A DNA stretch of 64,000 nt from Fagopyrum homotropicum (Eukaryota > Streptophyta > Magnoliopsida > Caryophyllales > Polygonaceae). Each line of letters starts with the position of its first letter. Position 1 is the first letter of the stretch. Positions 56,395 through 64,000 of the stretch are shown here, one piece after another. The notes beneath the pieces were generated by a model that did no database searches, was not told the origin of the DNA, and worked only from the letters and a program-made list of their open reading frames with translations. Made by a program: the position numbers and the translations under genes. Location of the stretch: NCBI GenBank assembly GCA_033239125.1, contig BSWB01000005.1, positions 14,189,447 through 14,253,446 on the forward strand, written 5' to 3'.

Positions 56395-57188
56395 TTATGC
56401 GTCCTTGGAGGTAACCAAGGATAACTCCGGATCTAGATCAAGCAAAACTCCAACTACTCCTTGATTCTTTGTGCAACGTTGTATCGTTTCGGATCCAAAG
56501 GGGCGGAAGCGATGAAGAAACAAGGATTACTTCGATCTAGAGAGATCGAATAAACCTTTTTGTGTGGATCGAAGGTTGATTCTTAAAAAGAATCCTCGAA
56601 TATGGATTTCTGGGATCAAAGACGAGATCCAAGGAAGAAATTTGAGAGATAGAAGAGAGGTTTTGATGCCCAAGCTAAGTAGGAGGAAATTCTTCTCAAA
56701 ACTTAGTAATATTGAACATGGAAAATAAGTGAGGCAAGATATCTCTTATATAGAGAGACTTGCCTACCTATGGGCCAACGGGCCAAATAAAATACATGAA
56801 GAAAAGCCCAAAAGGGGAAAACCTAAAAGGATAAGAGCAAATCCTAAAAGGGTAAGGTCAAAAGGGAATATTCTTATACGGAATATCCCTTTATTACATA
56901 AAAAGGTAAACATGAAAATATAGTCCGAAAATAAGCTAGCTTCATGCCATGGAGTCGGAAAGACGAGACATGCCGCTAACGGAACCGGTAGCCTATGCCA
57001 TGGTGGTGTAGAGACATGGCATGCCGGTAATGGAACCAAGTGAAGAAGTAATGCGGGCGATGATGGAGCCGGTGGCTCGAGCAATGGCCTTAGCTCGGGA
57101 TCGGGTGATCGGTCCATCTGAACGAACTCTAAGAGCCTCGTCCTCTTCGTCTATGGTCAACGTAAAAGGGGCATCCAAGGGCGCATCA
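56395..57188 (-). repeat. E5 5' LTR
   Basis: 794 bp, nearly identical to 49507-50299. Its inner end starts TTATGCGTCC rather than TGATGCGTCC. Confidence 0.93.
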
Positions 57189-58758
57189 CTAGGCCTAGGG
57201 AAGTGATCAACATGAATTTAGATGAGGAACACCCAAACAAGCATCGTAGGATTCAAGATGAATGATGGCAAGCGTTCCATGGGCTTGACTTGCCAAAGAT
57301 TGCTCCCATAAGCAATAATTTGTCCCAAACAATCAATTTTCCAAGTGTTCTTGGTTGAAGGGTCAAGAGATAATGAAATGGATCGTCACTCTTACTTTCA
57401 TATAGATGAGGATCCAAAGACATTTAACGAGGCCATGAAGTTTCAAGATCTTGCCTTTTGGAAGGAAACAATCCAAGAGGAGATGGACTCCATTATATGG
57501 GCAACCATACATGGGAGTTAGCCAACCTTCCTTCCGATTACAAACCTTTGAGATGCAAATGGATATTCAAGAGGAAGATGAAAGTTGACGGTTCCATGGA
57601 CAAGTTTAAGGCATGCTTGGTCATCCAAGGCTTTAGACAAAGGGAAGGTGTCGATTACTTTGACACATATGCTCCGGTGGCTAGGATTACAACCATTAGG
57701 TTATTATTTGTTATGACGGCTATACATAATCTAGTGATTCATCAAATGGATGTCAAGACAACATTCCTTAATGATGATCTAGATGAGGAAGTGTATATGA
57801 GACAACTGGAAGGGTTTGTCTTAAAAGGACAAGAGTACAAAGTGTGTCGCTTGGTCAAATCCTTATATGGCCTAAAGCAAGCTCCAAAACAATGGCATCA
57901 AAAGTTTGGTGATGTCGTATTGTCAAATGGATTTAAGATAAATCAAGTTGAGAAGTGTGTCTATAGTAAGTTTGATCATACCGGTCAAGGTGTGATCATA
58001 TGCTTATATGTTGATGACAAGTTAATCTTTGGAACAAACCAAAGACAAGTAGATCTCACTAAGGATTTCTTTTCCACTAAGTTTTCTATGAAAGACTTAG
58101 GTGAGGAGGATGTGATTCTAGGCATAAGAATGAAACGTGATGCTAAAGGCTTAAGCCTCACACAATCACACTACATTGAGAAGATTGTCAAACACTTCCA
58201 ATGTGATAAAAGTACAACTGTTAGTACTCCTATGGACTCAAGTGAGAAGTTGATGCCTAACCAAGGATCAGCTGTCTCTCAACTTGAGTATGCACAAGTA
58301 ATAGGATGTTGCATGTATGCAATGACTAGCACTAGGCCAGTTATTGCTTTTGCTATTGGTAAATTGAGTAGGTACACAAGTTGTCCTAGCTCACAATATT
58401 GGAAGGCACTAAGGCGTGTGCTTAGGTACCTCAAGGGGACCATGGGTTTTGACATCTTGTACAGTAAGTATCCTTCGGTGATAGAAGGCTACTCGGATGC
58501 ATCATAGGTCACTAATCTAGATGATCACTCATCCACCACATGATGGGTTTTCTTGTTAGGTGGTGGTGCCATTTCGTGGGCTTCAAAGAAGCAAACATAC
58601 AGCACAACCTCGACCATGGATTCCGAGTTTGTGGCACTTCCCGCTGTCGGTAAGGAAGTTGAATGGCTAAGAAATTTGGTTCTAGAAATTCCTCTATGGC
58701 CAAAACCGGTTTCTCCTATCTCAATTCATTGTGATAGTGCAGCTACGTTGGCTAAAGC
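57189..58758 (+). pseudogene. E4 reverse transcriptase and RNase H, first part
   Basis: After the CTAGG duplication come linker remnants (EDPKTFNEAMKFQDLAFWKETIQEEMDSI), then 57458-58507: KCKWIFKRK-like start, VDYFDTYAPVARITTIRLL, HQMDVKTTFLNDDLDEEVYM, SLYGLKQAPKQW and the catalytic CLYVDDKLIFG. Two stops follow, then RNase H in 58553-58758 with GGAISWASKKQT and STMDSEFVAL. S6 interrupts it in SAATLAKA. Confidence 0.88.
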
Positions 58759-60007
58759 TGAAGAACCGGTAAGTGAATAAAAAGGATAAAAAAAATACTC
58801 TAGAACGGGGGGGGGGATGAATAGAGTATGGGAACTTTTCGCAAAACCAATCTCAAGGCCTTGAAACCACTTTCAAGGGCCTTGATGTCGATCTAAGCTC
58901 TTTGTGATACTTTGATTTCAAGGGTTTTGAAATAACTTTCAAGGGTCTTGACTTTGTAATCCTGCAAAACAAAGTTAGTCACAATAAAGCAAGATATAGT
59001 GCGGAATGTAAAAGATCGACACAAGGATATGTTTACGAAGTTCAGCTCTAAATAGCCTACTCTCCGTCCCAGGGTATAGCCTTAGGATCTAACTATCTAT
59101 TATCAGCTTCAAAGAGTCCTAGATACAAACTAGAAGAAATCCCCTTCTTCTCTCACTGTAGTCAATGCTACGATCTAGCTCCAACTTTTCACCTTGCTAT
59201 AATAGCCTAGTTACTTCGCAGAGTAACACACACTCGAGTATAACACTCTTTAGATATACCAATGGAGCTCTCGAGTTTTATCTCTCTCTAGGGGATAAAG
59301 CTTTTAGTGAAAGAGAGAAAGAAAAACTATTTGATCGAATGAAGATGTTTTGGATCGCTTAAAGACTATTGATGTTTTTGTGTAAGCTTCTGTCCTTGTT
59401 CTTCAATTGCCATCTTCATTTATAGCCTTCTATGGAGAGGTCTTCTAGACGTTGGAAAGATGACCGTTTGAAGATCACTCTTCTTCTCCGTGAAGATCGC
59501 TTCTTGGTTGAGATGAGATAGACGCTGTGAATCTTCATCTCCTGAGAATACGTTGATCTCTCGCTCCTTGATCATCTCGTATTTGTTGCAACAATATTAA
59601 ATTCCATAGGACAGAATCTTCGTGCTTTTCGGTTGAGGATCTTTGTAAGATCTTTAATGGCCGGTTGAGATCTTCACTTGATCATATCTTCTTGTTTGAA
59701 CGAATCTCTCGTAGAAGATCTTCTTAGTGATTTGAAATCTTTTTAACGTGCGGCCTTGACTTCTTTGTTCCCTTGGAATTCATTTCAAGGCCTTCGTCAT
59801 TTGAACACTCTAAACTCCTTGTCTTTCAAGGTCTTCCAAGGTCCTTTGAAGTCTCTTGCAAAACCTGCACTTTACTTAGTCCAAACCACCAAACCAAGTA
59901 ACTCGATATATAATCAATAAACTGTTAGTGTATCAAACTACTTCATTTGTGTTTAAATCTTCCATCATCAACACCTGTATAACTTTATAATCAAGGTGGA
60001 GTTTTCA
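58759..60007. mobile_element. S6: solo-LTR-like insertion in E4 RNase H
   Basis: 1249 bp with TG...CA ends (TGAAGAACCGG...GAGTTTTCA) and perfect duplication AAAGC (58754-58758 and 60008-60012). The codons on either side join as KAYSQIYNGKSRHL, as in intact copia elements. It contains a G-run (about 58807-58816) and no coding region. Size, ends and duplication fit a solo LTR; orientation and family are unknown. Confidence 0.8.
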
Positions 60008-60204
60008 AAAGCTTATAGTCAAATATACAATGGGAAATCAAGACATCTTGGTGTGAGAAATAGCTCGGTTAGAGAGCTCATAACTCACGGTATAATATCG
60101 GTTGATTTTGTGAGAACACACAATAATCTCGCCGATCACTTAACCAAGATCTTGGCTATGGACTTAGTTCAAAAGTCATCCAATGGGATGGGGTTAACGA
60201 CCTA
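60008..60204 (+). pseudogene. E4 RNase H, last part
   Basis: SKAYSQIYNGKSRHLGVRNSSVRELITHGIISVDFVRTHNNLADHLTK: the C-terminal end of copia RNase H, continuing from 58758. Confidence 0.85.
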
Positions 60205-60741
60205 AATTGAAAACGACTTGTCGTGGGACACCCAATTCGCCTATGGCTTGATGCCTTAGCCGAATTCAATGAGGAAAGCCCATTTCAAGAAGTTGTAAGC
60301 ATAAAATGTCCATCCAAGGTAATGCTCTATGCCTATATAATATATATAGTTTGAAACATGTAATTTCTTAACAACTCTTTTGAAAAATTGCAATTATAGG
60401 TGCAAGATCAAAAGAGAGTTGGCTACGTGAACGTGAAGTGTCAAGGCTTCTTCAAGGGAGTAGATGGTCGACTCGCCTATATGTTCATTAAAGGATTAGG
60501 ACAAAATAACCTTTAAAAGTGTTATTTATTTGTAAAGGAAATGTAAATTTTGTGTATGTTGCCTTCGTGTACTTTAACAAGTTAAGTGGTTCAATCCATT
60601 AGGACACCACAATTCTTTAGTGTAGAATGTGTAACTATCTAATTCAATAAATTCAATCGAAAGATATTTATGATTATGCGAATATTTTGTTTGGATGTAT
60701 GTCTATTAAAAATTTCTTGACTTTGCTCAAATCGGGAGGAA
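60205..60741 (+). other. E4 3' untranslated region and polypurine tract
   Basis: No coding sequence is seen. The last 13 bases (AAATCGGGAGGAA, 60729-60741) are a purine-rich tract directly next to the 3' LTR. Confidence 0.75.
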
Positions 60742-61987
60742 TGTTGGAGATTTGGGCTAAGTCTTCATTGTAACCGTTTAGCTTGTCTTGAGACAAGGTG
60801 CAATGAGTTGTTCACATGTGTGTCACTATGGTCCGGGTTGCGGGAGGTAAGTCAAGTGACCGGCACTAAGAACAACTAGCATTATAAGAGGAATCGAATC
60901 AAAGCAAGGTGATTCACGACAAGGTCAACTTGTGCTAGATTTTAGAAGACCGGTGTTTGGGGTTTTTTAGCTAAATTTTATCGGCACACCTTTGGTTCTT
61001 AGGCCTTATATTGGCTAAAGAATACGTGGTTAAAAATTGGGAGCAAACCAAGCTCAAATGCTTAGTGAATGTCAATGAAGCAGCTAGTGAGCTTCTTAAG
61101 GAGCTACACTAGCTTGAGCTAAGATAATGAGTATTTGTGGATCTTAGAGCTTACCCTAGCTATATTAAAGTGAATGAAGCTTATTAGAAGTGTTTGGTTT
61201 GGACCAAGAAAAATAAGCTAGTTCTAAGCTAGCTCCGAGGAGCGGTTTTGGGCTCCCTATGTGGGCCTCGGGCTTTCTAGGGCTTCAAGGCCCATCTTCC
61301 AAGTAACTTCCACGTAACTTCCATAACCGATTTTAACTGATTTTAACTCCCCAAAACCGTGGCCCCCTATGCCTATAAAAGGGAGAGTCATTTACACTTG
61401 ATTTGACATTTGTTTTTGCAAGAATAAAGCTTTTAGTTCCGTTGTATTCATTGAATAGGCCTTCTTATAAGCTTGTTTGCAAAACTCAGAAGACCAGTAT
61501 AGTTTCTTTGTATTGACAAAGGATAGGCATCCATCTTAGTTTGGTTTTGTATTGACAAAACCTAGGATTACTATTTCTACAAAGTAAGAGAAGTAAGACT
61601 CTTACTTAATCTTTGTAACGTGTACCGTTTTATCCCACTAAGGTATTTGGATATTCACGGTGTAGGGGAGAATACAGTTAGAAGGATCATTCATTTATGA
61701 ATGACTCATTATATAATCCAAGTCAATGTTTTAACATATAATAATCGGTTTATAAGACTTGCAATTGAACTTAATTTCTATTAGAGTTTAGTCTACTCCT
61801 TTTCGGAGATTGCAAACTCTTGGCTGGGTTTTGTCTACTCCTTTGTGGAGATTACAAAACCTTGTCTAATAATTTATTTCACTTCAAGATAAATTATATT
61901 AATTTGATTGGAAATTGGGACAAACGTCTGCTCACTTAAGTGAGACTACGGCCCTTTGGTCTAAAACCGGACCCCAAAAACCCAAAA
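60742..61987 (+). repeat. E4 3' LTR
   Basis: 1246 bp, close match to 46925-48164, TATA box at 61374-61380. It ends CCCAAAA where the 5' copy has CCCAACA. Confidence 0.92.
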
Positions 61988-61992
61988 AACAA

Positions 61993-63405
61993 TACTTAGA
62001 TTTTATGTGATAAACCTGAGAAAGCTAAGATGGATTTACAAAATAAAATAAGGAACTAATAATATTGAACTAACCATATTTAAGATTAACTGCTAAAGGT
62101 TTTACACAAAGAGAAGGACTGGATTATGATGATATTTTTGCTCCTGTTGTGAAATATAAAATTCTTAAACTTTTGCTTGCTATGGCTGTTGTTTATAATT
62201 GAATACTTGAACAGATGGATGTTAAGACTGCTTTTTTGCATGGTGATTTAGTTGAAACTATATACATGTCTCAACCTTAAGGTTTTTATTGATAAAAACA
62301 AACTACATGTTGCATGTCTCCTTAAGAAATCTATCTATGGTTTGAAACAATCACCATGATAGTTAAATCTCAAATTTGATGCATGTATGACCAAACTAGG
62401 ATTTATAAGAAGTGAATATAATACTTGTTTTTATATTAAAAACATCAAAAAGTTTGTTCCCCTTTATGTTTTATTGTATCTTGATGATATCTTGATTATT
62501 TCTTCTTCTAAAGCTCTCATTAATGGTGTAAAGCATGATCTAAGAGATAATTTTTAATATGATGGGCCTTGGTAATGCTAAGAAAGTATTAGGCATCTCT
62601 ATTATTAGAGATATGCCTAATAAATCCATGTTGTTATCCCAAATTGAATATGTTCATAAAGTGTGTTAAGCAGTCCCTTTATGAGGACACCTGAAACTGT
62701 CAAAAAGAGATTGTCCTCCCAATCTAGATGGTAAGGCCAAGATGACCAAAGTACCTTATGATATTGTTGTTGTTTCTCTGATGTTATGTTATGTATTCAC
62801 CCTGTTTTAGCTTTTGTTATAATGCGTTAAGCAGGTTTGTGTCTAACCCCGGTTTACCACATTGGGATTCTATGAAATATATGTTGATATATTTGAATGG
62901 CACAAAGAATAAATGCTTATTGTACAAAGAACCTTGTTTTGGTAATGACTTGATTGGCTAAGATTCTAACTATGCTAACAACAAGGATAACAGGAAATCC
63001 ACCAGTGCTATTTTTCACATGGGAACTGTATATCTTGAAAATCACAAAGACAATTTGTGGTAGCCCTATCTTCAACTAAGACTGAGTATGTGGTTGCAAT
63101 AGAGGTTGTTAAAAGAAGTCACTTGGCTTAAAGGTTTACTAGAAGACATTGAGAACAAGTCTTATATTCTTGTTATTAACATTGACAATCAAAGTGCATT
63201 ATATATTTGTACAAATCCCATATTCTTGTTATTAACATTGACAATCAAAGTGCATTATATCTTTATACAAATCCCATGTACCATGAAAAGACCAAACATA
63301 TTGATATTAGGTTCCACTATATCAAAAAGAAAGTGAAACACAAGTTCATACATGTTCAAAAAACCAAAGGTAATATGAATTCATCTGATTTTGGTACCAA
63401 ATTTT
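61993..63405 (+). pseudogene. E6 reverse transcriptase and RNase H remnant
   Basis: Stop-riddled pieces in copia order: LTAKGFTQREGLDYDDIFAPVVKYKILKLLLAM, QMDVKTAFLHGDLVETIYM, YLDDILIISSSK with the catalytic LDD, then RNase H (KSTSAIFHMG, NIDNQSALYL). It ends with the VQKTKGNMNSSDFGTKF stop typical of copia pol ends. Confidence 0.78.
63164..63275. repeat. 56-bp tandem duplication inside E6 RNase H
   Basis: 63164-63219 and 63220-63275 are identical apart from two bases. They encode INIDNQSALYxYTNP, the RNase H region, twice. The unit is not a multiple of three, so it shifts the frame. Confidence 0.92.
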
Positions 63406-63499
63406 GACTGCTGACAAATTTGCATATTGCAGGCATATCTGATGTACTCCGAGATATGTTCTTACATGGATTGAGGAGTGAGGACGGACAGGAGAGCAT

Positions 63500-63559
63500 A
63501 TTATGTCTAGTATAAACAATAGGACTTATATTATGTCTAGTATAAACAATAGGACTTAT
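63500..63559. repeat. Perfect 30-bp tandem duplication at the E6 3' LTR start
   Basis: ATTATGTCTAGTATAAACAA plus ten further bases, twice in a row, spanning the junction of polypurine region and 3' LTR. Confidence 0.93.
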
Positions 63560-63620
63560 GTACAAGGTTACATAATGTGTTAAACCATGATTGATTAAAC
63601 CTTAACCATGCATACACATA
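63534..63620 (+). repeat. E6 3' LTR, truncated
   Basis: It matches 43135-43205 (TGTCTAGTATAAACAA to CATGCATACACATA) with a short insertion, then similarity ends. Confidence 0.55.
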
Positions 63621-64000
63621 AATCACGGTATCTACCCATTTTGAAAATCGGATTATTTATAAACGAGTCAAATCCAAACATACCAAAGTTGAGGCTCGGA
63701 TCGATACGCTCGAAAAAAAAACTCAAATCAAACTCATTCACTTTAAAAGGACCGAATATAAACAAATTATAAAACTTAATTAAAGTTTAGGGTTGGTTGG
63801 GGTTCAAAACTTCAAATCATTTACAAACGAGCAGAACGCAAGTATCTTAAAACCCTAACCGAAAGACATAATTCATACTTGGAATTTTCTCAAACCTAGA
63901 ATAATAATACTAATACATGCTTTAAAATCAAATATTTTGGGTATCAACTATTCTTATATTTTAAGAGACATAAAACAATCCCCATTGTCTATACAAAAAC
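63621..64000. other. Unassigned sequence at window end
   Basis: A/T-rich, with no gene or repeat recognised. Confidence 0.4.

Larger units (their letters stand above)
49507..57188 (-). mobile_element. E5: CRM-like chromovirus, young, nested in E4
   Basis: LTRs 49507-50299 and 56395-57188, with perfect target duplication CTAGG (49502-49506 and 57189-57193). A methionine primer site is at 56380-56391. By eye the LTRs differ at only about ten positions plus one indel, so this is one of the youngest insertions. Gag and pol are on the minus strand. Reverse transcriptase phrases (VDCRAINLITVKYRHPIPRLDDMLDEL, YGLYEWLVMPFGLSNA) are CRM-like. It carries stops and one-base frameshifts despite its youth. 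Confidence 0.93.
46925..61987 (+). mobile_element. E4: Ty1/copia retrotransposon nested in E6
   Basis: LTRs 46925-48164 and 60742-61987, with perfect target duplication AACAA (46920-46924 and 61988-61992). The polypurine tract AAATCGGGAGGAA (60729-60741) directly precedes the 3' LTR. The right LTR end reads AAAA instead of AACA. Inside are a short gag piece, integrase, reverse transcriptase and RNase H in copia order. Gag C-terminus and protease are missing. It is split by E5 and by S6, and it holds a truncated Athila-type LTR. Confidence 0.92.
43135..63620 (+). mobile_element. E6: old Ty1/copia element, split by E4
   Basis: A 5' LTR (about 43135-44030), a degenerate methionine primer site (44034-44045), gag, pre-integrase, integrase, then E4, then reverse transcriptase and RNase H, and a truncated 3' LTR. 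The copia order (integrase before reverse transcriptase) is clear. The AACAA duplication at the E4 junctions shows that the two halves were one element. Stops and frameshifts are very frequent, so it is among the oldest elements here. The 3' LTR keeps only the first 90 bp or so. Confidence 0.8.

Overview
This window is nuclear DNA of a eudicot plant. About three quarters of it is nested LTR retrotransposons. One recognisable, apparently intact host gene lies at 36995-38494 (minus): TOO MANY MOUTHS (TMM), the leucine-rich-repeat receptor-like protein of stomatal patterning. I see no rRNA, tRNA, CRISPR or bacterial feature.

Layout, left to right. 1-21867 is the right part of a Ty3/gypsy element of Tekay/Del type (E1, minus; its left LTR is cut by the window edge). 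Its 3' end is split by a 12.2-kb Athila-like element (E2, 1695-13915, minus, duplicated site CACAT). E2's gag is split by a solo LTR (S1, 10253-11197, GCATT). E1 itself sits in a decayed CRM-like chromovirus (E3, 21868-25135). Then follow a truncated E1-type LTR (S2), interrupted by a rearranged CRM-like insertion with a fold-back LTR (E9, 25372-27051), a scrap of CRM-like polyprotein end (27486-27912), and old unassigned DNA holding a solo LTR (S5, 28381-30050, GTGAC). A Ty1/copia relic (E8, minus) is split by a gag-only copia with 115-124 bp LTRs (E7, 31327-36089, GTTGT), which holds a 3.4-kb solo LTR (S3, AGATC), which holds another solo LTR (S4, GATAC).

36761-43134 is the single low-transposon island: TMM, its upstream region with short tandem repeats, and two A/T-rich minisatellites. 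From 43135 to about 63620 an old copia (E6, plus) is split by a younger copia (E4, 46925-61987, AACAA). E4 is in turn split by a young CRM-like chromovirus (E5, 49507-57188, CTAGG) and a solo-LTR-like insertion (S6, 58759-60007, AAAGC).

Nine insertions have perfect 5-bp target duplications that I read directly, so their relative order is firm. All element polyproteins seen here carry stops or frameshifts, so none looks autonomous. The most unusual signal is a recurring set of short palindromes built on a CGGYCG core, in two flavours (CCACGGCCGTGG and AAATCGGCCGATTT). They occur upstream of the TATA-like box in three Athila-type LTR families and also inside coding linkers of E2 and of the unrelated chromovirus E3. 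At the homologous LTR position one family carries one flavour and another family the other. Clade names rest on motifs recalled from these families, not on a database search.
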